Origin: Mycolicibacterium peregrinum
GTDB lineage: Bacteria > Actinomycetota > Actinomycetes > Mycobacteriales > Mycobacteriaceae
Length of the DNA: 64,000 bases
Assembly (NCBI RefSeq): GCF_001665625.1
Contig: NZ_LZSY01000179.1
Coordinates: 21,123 to 85,122, forward strand
Direction of reading: 5' to 3'
The notes below the pieces were generated by a model. It did no database searches. It was not told the DNA's origin and was given only the letters and a program-made list of their open reading frames with translations. This document shows positions 38,841 through 46,951 of this stretch, one piece after another; positions within the stretch are counted from its first letter, which is position 1, and each line of letters begins with the position of its first letter. A program made the translations under genes and the position numbers.

Positions 38841-39748
38841 CGGCACAGCCAGACGCTGAGGACATCATGGTCGCGGTCGAGGATCGCTACCCGACCCGGC
38901 TCGACCACGCCATCGAGCCGATACCGCGGCACGAGCCTGTGGTGTGGGGTGGCGCAGCGGACGGCCCGCTCAGCCAGCCCCACCTGGACGGTTTCTCGGA
39001 GTACGGGTACCTGGTGGCGCCGGAGACCGTGTCGGATGACTGGCTCCCGCTGCTCCGGCACGAATTAGACCGGATCGCAGCGGATCTGGATGCCGATGAT
39101 CCGCGGGTGATCCGGGAGCCGGGTGGCACGATCCGGTCGATCTTCGAACCGCATCTGCTGAGCGACCTGGTTGCCCAGGTGGTCCGGCTCGACACGGTGT
39201 TGCCGGTCGCGCAGCAACTGCTGGGCGGCGACGTCTACATCCATCAGGCCAGGATCAACCTCATGCCCGGGTTCACCGGGACCGGGTTCTACTGGCATTC
39301 GGACTTCGAGACCTGGCATGCCGAGGACGGCATGCCGGAGATCCGCGCGGTTTCGTGCTCGATCGCTCTGACCGAGAACTACCCGTACAACGGGTCGCTG
39401 ATGGTGATCCCCGGATCGCACCAGACGTTCTATCCGTGCGTGGGCGCCACGCCTGACGACAACCACGACACGTCGCTGGTCGCCCAGAACATCGGCGTGC
39501 CAGATCAGACGACGCTGACCAAGGCCGTCGACGAGCACGACATCCACCAGTTCACCGGTCCGCCCGGCACCGCGCTGTGGTTCGACGCGAATCTGCTGCA
39601 CGGCTCGGGGTCCAACATCACGCCCCTGCCGCGCTCGAACGTGTTCCTGGTGTTCAACTCGGTGGACAACGCGCTGACCGACCCGTTCGCGGCCAAGCGG
39701 CCACGGCCCGAATACCTGGCGGCTCGGGGCGCACAAGCCGTCACCTAG
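38837..39748 (+). CDS. ectD: Ectoine 5-hydroxylase
   Basis: 303 residues. Fe(II)/2-oxoglutarate dioxygenase converting ectoine to 5-hydroxyectoine. The signature FYWHSDFETWHAEDGMPEIR (about 152-171) carries the first Fe ligands His and Asp; the third His lies in ANLLHGSGSNITPLPRSN near residue 255. VIPGSHQTF and the hydrophobic ligand pocket are conserved. Presence of ectD means both ectoines can be made. Confidence 0.95.
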   Translation: MTAQPDAEDIMVAVEDRYPTRLDHAIEPIPRHEPVVWGGAADGPLSQPHLDGFSEYGYLVAPETVSDDWLPLLRHELDRIAADLDADDPRVIREPGGTIRSIFEPHLLSDLVAQVVRLDTVLPVAQQLLGGDVYIHQARINLMPGFTGTGFYWHSDFETWHAEDGMPEIRAVSCSIALTENYPYNGSLMVIPGSHQTFYPCVGATPDDNHDTSLVAQNIGVPDQTTLTKAVDEHDIHQFTGPPGTALWFDANLLHGSGSNITPLPRSNVFLVFNSVDNALTDPFAAKRPRPEYLAARGAQAVT

Positions 39749-39757
39749 GCTGGCCCC

Positions 39758-41266
39758 ATGCAACGGATCATCGGAACAGAGGTCGAATACGGCATCTCCT
39801 CGCCGTCCGATCCGACTGCCAATCCGATCCTGACCTCGACTCAGGCGGTGCTGGCGTACGCGGCGGCCGCCGGGATCCAGCGCGGCAAGCGCACGCGGTG
39901 GGACTACGAGGTCGAATCGCCATTGCGCGACGCCCGCGGATTCGACCTGTCCCGGGCCTCGGGACCGGCTCCCATCGTCGACGCCGACGAGGTCGGCGCG
40001 GCGAACATGATCCTCACCAACGGTGCCCGGCTGTACGTGGACCACGCCCACCCGGAGTACTCGGCGCCCGAGTGCACCGATCCGATGGACGCGGTGATCT
40101 GGGACAAGGCCGGTGAGCGGGTGATGGAGGCCGCCGCCCGCCACGTGGCCAGCGTGCCCGGCGCGGTCAAGCTGCAGCTGTACAAGAACAACGTGGACGG
40201 CAAGGGCGCCTCGTACGGGTCGCACGAGAACTACCTGATGAGCCGCCAGACCCCGTTTTCCGCGGTGATCGCGGGGTTCACGCCGTTCCTGGTGTCGCGG
40301 CAGGTGGTGACCGGCTCGGGCCGTGTCGGTATCGGGCCCTCGGGGGACGATCCGGGCTTCCAGTTGTCCCAGCGGGCCGATTACATCGAGGTCGAGGTCG
40401 GCCTGGAGACGACGCTCAAGCGCGGCATCATCAACACCCGCGACGAGCCGCACGCCGACGCCGACAAGTACCGCCGGCTGCACGTCATCATCGGTGACGC
40501 CAACCTGGCCGAGACGTCGACCTATCTGAAGGTCGGCACCAGCTCCCTGGTGCTCGACCTGATCGAGGAGGGCCCGCAGTTCGGGCTCGACCTGTCCGAT
40601 CTCGCTCTGGCCCGTCCGGTGCACGCCGTGCACGTGATCAGTCGCGACCCGTCGCTGCGGGCCACGGTGGCGCTGGCCGACGGCCGGGAGATGACCGCAT
40701 TGGCACTGCAGCGGGTCTACCTGGACCGGGTGGCCAAGCTGGTGGACAGCCGGGACCCGGACCCACGGGCCGCGCATGTCGTGGAGACGTGGGCCCACGT
40801 GCTGGACCTGCTCGAGCGCGACCCGATGGAATGCGCCGAGATCCTGGACTGGCCGGCCAAGCTGCGGTTGCTGGAGGGCTTCCGAAACCGCGAGAACCTG
40901 GCCTGGTCGGCGCCGCGGCTGCACCTGGTCGATCTGCAGTACTCCGATGTCCGCCTGGACAAGGGCCTGTACAACCGGTTGGTTGCCCGCGGTTCGATGA
41001 AACGCCTGGTCACCGAGCAGCAGGTGCTGGATGCCGTCGACAACCCTCCGACCGACACCCGCGCTTACTTCCGGGGCGAATGCCTGCGCCGATTCGGTGC
41101 GGACATCGCCGCGGCGAGCTGGGACTCGGTGATTTTCGATCTCGGCGGCGATTCGCTCGTCCGGATTCCGACGCTGGAGCCGCTGCGGGGGAGCAAGGCG
41201 CACGTCGGCGCTCTGCTGGATTCCGTGGACAGCGCGGCCGAACTCGTCGATCAACTCACGAACTGA
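39758..41266 (+). CDS. dop: Pup deamidase/depupylase
   Basis: 502 residues. Deamidates the C-terminal Gln of Pup to Glu, and also removes Pup from substrates. Carboxylate-amine ligase fold: RIIGTEVEYGISSPSD (metal-binding Glu, about 8-10), DAVIWDKAGERV with the catalytic Asp region, KNNVDGKGASYGSHENYLM (about 145), RPINTRDEPHAD-like GIINTRDEPHADADKYRRLH. It has the extra Dop-loop stretch after residue 35 that PafA lacks (PILTSTQAVLAYAAAAGIQR). Starts 9 bp after ectD. Confidence 0.97.
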   Translation: MQRIIGTEVEYGISSPSDPTANPILTSTQAVLAYAAAAGIQRGKRTRWDYEVESPLRDARGFDLSRASGPAPIVDADEVGAANMILTNGARLYVDHAHPEYSAPECTDPMDAVIWDKAGERVMEAAARHVASVPGAVKLQLYKNNVDGKGASYGSHENYLMSRQTPFSAVIAGFTPFLVSRQVVTGSGRVGIGPSGDDPGFQLSQRADYIEVEVGLETTLKRGIINTRDEPHADADKYRRLHVIIGDANLAETSTYLKVGTSSLVLDLIEEGPQFGLDLSDLALARPVHAVHVISRDPSLRATVALADGREMTALALQRVYLDRVAKLVDSRDPDPRAAHVVETWAHVLDLLERDPMECAEILDWPAKLRLLEGFRNRENLAWSAPRLHLVDLQYSDVRLDKGLYNRLVARGSMKRLVTEQQVLDAVDNPPTDTRAYFRGECLRRFGADIAAASWDSVIFDLGGDSLVRIPTLEPLRGSKAHVGALLDSVDSAAELVDQLTN

Positions 41267-41371
41267 CCATCTGGACCGGTGAGCTATCCCCGGCAATCGG
41301 GGTGCCGACCGGTACTGTGGAAGAACCGGTTGGGCGGTTAGCCCAGCCGATGACAATTGCAGGAGGCAGCG

Positions 41372-41566
41372 ATGGCTCAAGAGCAGACCAAGCGTGGCGG
41401 TGGCGGCGGCGAGGATGACGACCTCCCGGGTGCATCCGCTGCCGGCCAGGAGCGTCGCGAGAAGCTGGCTGAAGACACCGACGATCTGCTCGACGAGATC
41501 GACGATGTGCTGGAAGAGAACGCAGAAGACTTCGTGCGCGCATACGTCCAAAAGGGCGGCCAGTGA
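41372..41566 (+). CDS. pup: Prokaryotic ubiquitin-like protein Pup
   Basis: 64 residues, ending Gly-Gly-Gln, so it needs deamidation by Dop before ligation. Disordered Gly/Asp-rich N-terminus and the helical Mpa-binding region (REKLAEDTDDLLDEIDDVLE, about 30-49). AGGAGG stands 6 nt before the ATG. Its stop overlaps the prcB GTG (GTGA), which couples tag and core expression. Confidence 0.98.
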   Translation: MAQEQTKRGGGGGEDDDLPGASAAGQERREKLAEDTDDLLDEIDDVLEENAEDFVRAYVQKGGQ

Positions 41567-42423
41567 CCTGGCACGAAAACCTGTCTCTTTCCCGACCCAC
41601 TCTCTCCGGTACCCAATCTGTAGCCATGGACCTGTCGTCTTTCTCTGAACTGCTGCGTCGTCAGGCTCCCGAACTGTTGCCGGTCAACCGTGTCGCCGAC
41701 GGCGTCATCAACCCCACCAACGCAGTGCCGCACGGGACCACCATCGTCGCGATCAAATACCCCGGAGGGGTGCTGATCGCCGGTGACCGCCGGTCGACCC
41801 AGGGCAACATGATCGCCGGCCGTGACGTGCAGAAGGTGTACATCACCGACGACTACACCGCGACGGGCATTGCGGGCACCGCGGCCATCGCCGTGGAGTT
41901 CGCCCGGCTCTATGCGGTGGAACTCGAGCACTACGAGAAGCTCGAAGGCGTCGCCCTGACGTTCCGCGGCAAGGTCAACCGCCTCGCCATCATGGTGCGC
42001 GGCAATCTCGGTGCGGCACTGCAGGGTTTCGTGGCCCTGCCGTTGCTGGTCGGATACGACATCGACGCGGCCGACGCCGAGAACGCCGGCCAGATCGTGT
42101 CCTTCGACGCCGCAGGTGGCTGGAACATCGAAGAAGAGGGCTACCAGTCCGTGGGGTCCGGGTCCATCTTCGCCAAGTCATCGATCAAGAAGCTCTATCC
42201 CGGTGTGGTGGATGCGGATTCGGCGCTCCAGGTGGCTATCGAGGCGCTGTACGACGCGGCCGACGACGACTCCGCCACCGGCGGGCCCGATCTGGTGCGC
42301 GGGATCTATCCGACCGCGGTGACCATCGGTGCCGAGGGTGCCGTGGAGATCACCGAGGAACGCATCGCCGAGCTGGCCCGCGAGGTCATCGCGCGCCGGA
42401 CCCGGACGGGCGGTGAGGGGTAA
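41563..42423 (+). CDS. prcB: 20S proteasome beta subunit
   Basis: 286 residues made as a precursor. Self-cleavage should occur after Gly-58 in AVPHG-TTIVAIKYPGG, leaving the catalytic Thr-59 at the mature N-terminus. Asp and Lys partners are in VLIAGDRRSTQG and the lysine near residue 91. SVGSGSIFAKSSIKKLYPG lies at the end of the fold. Start GTG overlaps the pup stop. Confidence 0.97.
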   Translation: MTWHENLSLSRPTLSGTQSVAMDLSSFSELLRRQAPELLPVNRVADGVINPTNAVPHGTTIVAIKYPGGVLIAGDRRSTQGNMIAGRDVQKVYITDDYTATGIAGTAAIAVEFARLYAVELEHYEKLEGVALTFRGKVNRLAIMVRGNLGAALQGFVALPLLVGYDIDAADAENAGQIVSFDAAGGWNIEEEGYQSVGSGSIFAKSSIKKLYPGVVDADSALQVAIEALYDAADDDSATGGPDLVRGIYPTAVTIGAEGAVEITEERIAELAREVIARRTRTGGEG

Positions 42424-43185
42424 ATGAGCTTCCCGTACTTCATCTCGCCTGAGCAGGCGATGCGTGAGCGCTCCGAACTGGCGCGCAAGGGCATCGCCCG
42501 CGGCCGCAGCGTCGTGGCGCTGGCGTACGACAGCGGTGTGCTGTTCGTGGCGGAGAACCCGTCGCGGTCGCTGCAGAAGGTCAGCGAGCTCTATGACCGG
42601 GTCGGCTTCGCCGCCGTCGGGCGATTCAACGAGTTCGACAACCTGCGGCGCGGCGGCATCCAGTTCGCCGACACCCGGGGGTACGCCTACGACCGCCGCG
42701 ACGTCACCGGCCGTCAGCTGGCCAACGTCTACGCGCAGACGCTCGGCACCATCTTCACCGAGCAGGCCAAGCCCTACGAGGTCGAGCTGTGCGTGGCCGA
42801 GGTGGCGCACTACGGCGAGACGAAAGCCCCTGAGCTGTACCGGATCACGTATGACGGATCGATCGCCGACGAGCCGCATTTCGTGGTAATGGGCGGGACC
42901 ACCGAGCCGATCATCACCGCATTGAACGAGTCGTACGCGGAGAACGCCGACCTGGGTGCAGCGGTCAAGATCGCCGTGAAGGCGCTGAGCGCGAGTGGCA
43001 ATGGCTCTGAGCCTCGGACGCTCGGTCCCGCGACGCTCGAGGTGGCCGTTCTCGATGCGACCCGGCCGCGTCGGTGCTTCCGTCGGATCACCGGTGCTGC
43101 GCTGGAAGCGCTTCTGCCCGAGGCTGTTTCGGACAAGCCGGCTGCTGAAGAGCCGTCGGAGAAGCCGAAGAAGTCAGGAAAGTAG
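42424..43185 (+). CDS. prcA: 20S proteasome alpha subunit
   Basis: 253 residues. Forms the outer ring and gate. MSFPYFISPEQAMRERSELA at the N-terminus is the gating segment, followed by KGIARGRSVVALAYDSGVLF and VGRFNEFDNLRRGGIQFADT. The last 20 residues are Lys/Glu/Pro-rich and probably flexible. The ATG follows directly on the prcB stop codon. Confidence 0.97.
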   Translation: MSFPYFISPEQAMRERSELARKGIARGRSVVALAYDSGVLFVAENPSRSLQKVSELYDRVGFAAVGRFNEFDNLRRGGIQFADTRGYAYDRRDVTGRQLANVYAQTLGTIFTEQAKPYEVELCVAEVAHYGETKAPELYRITYDGSIADEPHFVVMGGTTEPIITALNESYAENADLGAAVKIAVKALSASGNGSEPRTLGPATLEVAVLDATRPRRCFRRITGAALEALLPEAVSDKPAAEEPSEKPKKSGK

Positions 43186-43887
43186 GTTGATCACCGCTTC
43201 GGCCTCGGTGCCGTCGCGGTAAAGACCCCACGCCTGTTCTGCCAGTTCGTCGGGATTTATCGTCGGCAGCTCGGCGTCACCCGCCATCGCCCGGTGAATG
43301 TCACCGCGCTCGATGAGTCCGCCGATGGTGATGGTGCCGGCATAGACGCCGACGGGGCGGAGGGCGGCGTGCAGGGTGATCGCATAGTTGCGTAATGCCG
43401 CTGCCGCGAGTGCCATGCCACCGAGTGGGGGCATCGGTACCACGCTGCTCAGCCCGCCGGCGAACAACAACCCGCCGCTGCCGCGTTCACGCATCTCGGG
43501 CAGGAGCTGACTCGCGAAGTCGACTGCGGGCACCACGCTGTTCAGCGCCGCCCGGGCGCCGCTGGCATCGAGATCGGCGATGTCTTCGGTGGGTGCCGTT
43601 TCGAATGCGGCCGGCCCGTAGTAGCCGACGTCGATGCGTCCGAAACGCTCGCGCACCGCACCCAATGTCGCCGTGAGTTGTTCCGGATCGTTCGCATCGG
43701 CCACGTAGGCGGCGGCCTCGACGCCGTTGCCGGTCAGGGCTTCCAGATAGTCGGGATGGCGCGCGGGGGACCGCGAGATCAGGGCCACGCGGTGTCCGGC
43801 GGCACCGAATCGCTGAGCAATCGACAACCCGAGGCCGGGTCCGACGCCGAGTACCGCCAAGACCGGGGACGAATAAGTTGAGGTCAT
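43174..43887 (-). CDS. SDR-family oxidoreductase under TetR control
   Basis: 237 residues. Rossmann start VLAVLGVGPGLGLSIAQRFG, then AAYVADANDPEQLTATLGAV and RIDVGYYGPAA. The usual active-site Tyr-x3-Lys is not seen (the region reads MPPLGGMALAAAALRNYAIT), so it may be non-catalytic or atypical. The ATG at 43887 lies in operator DNA shared with the divergent TetR gene. The 3' end overlaps prcA by 12 bp. The longer frame upstream is the shadow of tetR. Confidence 0.83.
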   Translation of the reverse strand: MTSTYSSPVLAVLGVGPGLGLSIAQRFGAAGHRVALISRSPARHPDYLEALTGNGVEAAAYVADANDPEQLTATLGAVRERFGRIDVGYYGPAAFETAPTEDIADLDASGARAALNSVVPAVDFASQLLPEMRERGSGGLLFAGGLSSVVPMPPLGGMALAAAALRNYAITLHAALRPVGVYAGTITIGGLIERGDIHRAMAGDAELPTINPDELAEQAWGLYRDGTEAEAVINLLS

Positions 43888-43926
43888 ACTCAACTTACTA
43901 GCATAAGTTGAGTGACCCCTCAACTT
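43875..43926. promoter_or_regulatory. Double TetR operator, two 22-bp inverted repeats
   Basis: AAGTTGAG-N6-CTCAACTT occurs twice, at 43875-43896 and 43905-43926, 30 bp centre to centre, between the SDR and TetR starts. Perfect 8-bp arms and identical spacers mark it as the binding site of the adjacent TetR, probably controlling both genes. The left copy covers the SDR start codon. Confidence 0.8.
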
Positions 43927-43941
43927 CGCTATGCTGACGGC

Positions 43942-44568
43942 ATGTCGGCGATGCGCGCAGATGCGATCCGCAATCGGGACCGTTTGGTGGCTGCGGCCGC
44001 CGAGCTCTTCACCGAACGGGGCGTCGATGTCCCCCTCGACGAGATCGCCCGTGCCGCCGGCGTCAGCATCGGCACGCTCTACAACCATTTCCCGAATCGC
44101 GGGGCACTCCTGGATGTGGTGCTGTCCGACCGGTTGGCCGTCATCGACCGGTTGGCGCGGCAGGCGCTCGACGACGCCGACCCGTGGCGGGGATTCGCCG
44201 CATTCCTCGACGGACTGTTCACGATGCAGGCGTCCGACCGCAGCATCAACGAGGCGGTGGCCAGAAATCCGGTAGGTGCTGTCGACGTCGCGGGCGAATG
44301 TGGCCGCGCCGGTGGGCTTCTCGAAGCTGTGGTGGGCCGGGCCAGGGATGCCGGTGTGCTGCGTGCCGACTTCGGTGCCGATGACCTGGCCACGTTGATG
44401 TGGGCCATGTCGAAGGTGATCGCGATGGCCGACGGTGACGACGCCGTATGGCGGCGCCACCTGGGATTCGTGCTGGACGGACTGAAGAGTGCGGCCGGCT
44501 CACCGGCCGTCGGCGCTCTCGGGGCGCCAGCCGACGTAGGTGAACCACAATCCCATCGCGGTGAGTAG
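43942..44568 (+). CDS. TetR-family repressor (SDR-linked)
   Basis: 208 residues. Helix-turn-helix VPLDEIARAAGVSIGTLYNH then FPNRGALLDVVLSDR (about 30-62), then a ligand domain with RSINEAVARNPVGAVDVAGE. Divergent from the SDR gene. ATG 43942 is taken; a GTG at 43912 would lie inside the operator. Its 3' end overlaps the convergent membrane gene by 69 bp. Confidence 0.9.
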   Translation: MSAMRADAIRNRDRLVAAAAELFTERGVDVPLDEIARAAGVSIGTLYNHFPNRGALLDVVLSDRLAVIDRLARQALDDADPWRGFAAFLDGLFTMQASDRSINEAVARNPVGAVDVAGECGRAGGLLEAVVGRARDAGVLRADFGADDLATLMWAMSKVIAMADGDDAVWRRHLGFVLDGLKSAAGSPAVGALGAPADVGEPQSHRGE

Positions 44569-44937
44569 TAGGAAGAAGCACCGCGCGGCCATCAGCAGCC
44601 CGGGGCCGGTCACGGTGGCGTCGGCGCCGGATTCGATGGCCGACGGGATGGCCATCATGGCGGCTCCGCGCAGTGCGACGAACCAGCCGAACAGGGAGAT
44701 CAGCACCGCCGTCACGCTGTACCAGTACTGGTGGAAGGCGATCACGACCAGTCCCATCAACAACATGGCGGCGCCCAGGATCCAGGGCAGGGTGCCGCTG
44801 GTGAACAGGTCGCTGAGCAGGTCCTGCAGGGTGGGCAGCCGGATCGCGATGATCAAGGTGGCGACGGCGACGAAGGGCCCGAGGACCCGGGCGAACGCGC
44901 GGGTGCGCTGCCGGGCCTGCGGTGTGGATTGAGGCAT
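44500..44937 (-). CDS. Four-helix membrane protein under TetR control
   Basis: 145 residues. Membrane segments FVAVATLIIAIRLP, LPWILGAAMLLMGLVVIAF, VTAVLISLFGWFVALRGAAM and LLMAARCFFLLLTAMGLWFT, with a short Arg-rich N-terminus. Function unknown; such proteins next to TetR regulators are common in mycobacteria. Divergent from the second TetR gene with 81 bp between. Confidence 0.75.
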   Translation of the reverse strand: MPQSTPQARQRTRAFARVLGPFVAVATLIIAIRLPTLQDLLSDLFTSGTLPWILGAAMLLMGLVVIAFHQYWYSVTAVLISLFGWFVALRGAAMMAIPSAIESGADATVTGPGLLMAARCFFLLLTAMGLWFTYVGWRPESADGR

Positions 44938-44960
44938 GTGCGGCTCCTGATGGATAAACC

Positions 44961-44971
44961 GACCGACGGTC
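44961..44971. promoter_or_regulatory. TetR operator candidate
   Basis: GACCG-a-CGGTC, a perfect palindrome in the divergent spacer between the membrane protein and TetR genes, flanked by AAAC and TATT. Sites of this kind (ACCGACCG/CGGTCGGT) are common for mycobacterial TetR proteins. Confidence 0.55.
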
Positions 44972-45018
44972 TATTTTTAGGCTAGGCTCGGACTGCGCCC
45001 AACGTCAATGGAGGATGC

Positions 45019-45702
45019 GTGGCACGCCAGGTGAACCCCGCCGAATACGCCGCCCGGCGTCGGGAGATCCTCGATGCCGCCCTGCAGCTGATGCACGACA
45101 AGGGCTACGAGGCCATGACCATCGAGGATCTGCTGGCCGAACTGCAGATCTCGAAAGGCGCGCTGTACCACTATTTCCGCTCGAAGCGGGCATTGCTCGA
45201 GGGGGTTATCGAGCAGATGGGCGAGACCGCCACCGCCCGGTTGGCCGGCATCGTCGAGGACCCGGACCGCAGTGCACTCGACAAGATGCACGCCTACTTC
45301 GATGCGTCGCGGGCCTGGAAATCGGAGAGTGCCACAGAGGTGGCAACGCTGATCCGGTTGTGGCACGACGAGAACAATGCGCTGTTGCGGCAGAAGATGA
45401 CCCAGGGCTCGATGCACACCACCGCACCCATGTTGGAGTCGATCATCCGCCAGGGGTGCGACGAAGGCGTCTTCCACACGGACTACCCGCACGAGGCCGC
45501 AGGCATCATCACCGGCATGGGGCTCCATCTGGCCGATGCGTTCATCGACGCCATTGCGGCAGACGGCGCCGTGGGTTCCGACATCAGCGGGCCGAATGCG
45601 CAAAAGGTGGTGGGTGCCTACCTGCAGGCCTTCGAACGCATCCTCGGTGCACCCGCCGGGTCACTGCACGGGCCGGCGTCGTCAGCTCAGGGGGAAACGT
45701 AG
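45019..45702 (+). CDS. TetR-family repressor
   Basis: 227 residues. N-terminal helix-turn-helix YEAMTIEDLLAELQISKGAL then YHYFRSKRALLEGV (about 28-61), and a C-terminal ligand domain (LIRLWHDENNALLRQKMTQG, GIITGMGLHLADAFIDAI). Divergent from the membrane protein gene. Convergent with the baeRF-like gene, overlapping by 21 bp. Confidence 0.9.
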   Translation: MARQVNPAEYAARRREILDAALQLMHDKGYEAMTIEDLLAELQISKGALYHYFRSKRALLEGVIEQMGETATARLAGIVEDPDRSALDKMHAYFDASRAWKSESATEVATLIRLWHDENNALLRQKMTQGSMHTTAPMLESIIRQGCDEGVFHTDYPHEAAGIITGMGLHLADAFIDAIAADGAVGSDISGPNAQKVVGAYLQAFERILGAPAGSLHGPASSAQGET

Positions 45703-46806
45703 CTTGGCGACCGCAGTCTGGTTCCAGATGCCGGCGGTGATCTCGTCGGGCCGGACGGCGTAGGCCGCGCCGCCGTTGTCGAGTACCGTCACCGCGGCTC
45801 GGGACAGGACGTCGTAGCCGGAATCGTCGTAGTGCAACGCTCCGGTGGCCGCTTCGATCCGGCCCACCACATCGACGGTGAAGTTGTACACCAGCGTGTC
45901 CACCGCCCCGGCCGACGCGGCCCGGGTGATATCGCCTAGATCGGTGGCCACCAGTCCCTTGCTGATGTCGTTGCCCAACTCGTCGACCCAGGCGCTGGCC
46001 TGCTCGGCGTTCAGGGCGGGCAGCGACTCACGGATGGCGCCGTCGATCTGATCGGGCCGCAGCTGGTCCGCCGCACCGGGCACTGCCACGATCTGGCGTT
46101 TGTGGTCGAGGCCGCGATACATGTCGAGCAGCGGGTCCGTCGCGAACAGGTACAGCGGCCGCGTCGACGACGGATCGAGCTGTCCCAGTTCGTCGTCCAC
46201 CGCATCGGCGACCCGCTTGGCGTACTGCTCCAGCAACAGCTTCTTGCCCTCGTCACCGACCAGGCGCCGCACATGCCCCCGGTCGCGCACCGTCGCGCGG
46301 TTGGTCGCGTCGGCGACGTCGACCGCGTACTCGCCGGTGAGCTCCAACTCCTCGGCTCGCGTGCTGGCGGTCGCCTGCCACAGGTTCCAACCGTCCGCGG
46401 ACAGTGTCAGCGCATACGCCTCCTGCGGTGTGGTGACCGCCCGGACCAGCTGGCCGATGTCGAAGTAGCTGCCCACCTGCAGCTGGCTCTCCAGGGCGTT
46501 GGGCAGGACGTAGACCTCATGGAAGTCGTCGGCGATGAAGATGGCCACCGAACGGGACAGACTCAGCCACAGTTCCGATTCGGCGATCTCGTTCCACCGT
46601 GATCGCAGCTGTTCCTCCACGGCGTGGCGCGCCCCGGACTCGCGGATGGTGCGCAGTGCCCGGTCCACTGCGCTCTTCGCCGTGAGCACGCTCTTGTCCC
46701 GCTCGTCCGGTCCCGGTGCGGTTTCCGCATAGACCGTGATGGCGTTCTCATGGGGCTCGCCAAGGCGGATCAGGTCGGCAACATCGGGCAGTTCGTAGCG
46801 GGTCAT
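45682..46806 (-). CDS. baeRF3-like (bacterial release-factor-fold) protein
   Basis: 374 residues, soluble. Opening DVADLIRLGEPHENAITVYA and the middle LYLFATDPLLDMYRGLDHKR recall the bacterial archaeo-eukaryotic release factor (baeRF) families, proposed ribosome-associated proteins; the subfamily (baeRF3) is my best guess. The ATG at 46806 has AAAGGAGTGGTG in front. Adjacent and divergent to pafA by 145 bp. Confidence 0.6.
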   Translation of the reverse strand: MTRYELPDVADLIRLGEPHENAITVYAETAPGPDERDKSVLTAKSAVDRALRTIRESGARHAVEEQLRSRWNEIAESELWLSLSRSVAIFIADDFHEVYVLPNALESQLQVGSYFDIGQLVRAVTTPQEAYALTLSADGWNLWQATASTRAEELELTGEYAVDVADATNRATVRDRGHVRRLVGDEGKKLLLEQYAKRVADAVDDELGQLDPSSTRPLYLFATDPLLDMYRGLDHKRQIVAVPGAADQLRPDQIDGAIRESLPALNAEQASAWVDELGNDISKGLVATDLGDITRAASAGAVDTLVYNFTVDVVGRIEAATGALHYDDSGYDVLSRAAVTVLDNGGAAYAVRPDEITAGIWNQTAVAKLRFPLS

Positions 46807-46951
46807 CACCACTCCTTTGCGCGGACTCCTTTCCGACCATCTTCCCGTGACTTGGAGTGACCAGGGCCAAAAGTCCCAGATCGGTGGCGCCACGAACACA
46901 ATGACGGTGCTTGCCCACCGTTACTGTGAACCACCCCGTAAGCTCGTTAGC

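Noticed and set aside
39065..41551. 828-codon minus-strand frame opposite ectD and dop
   Set aside because: Long only because stops are rare in GC-rich antisense; the plus-strand genes are certain.
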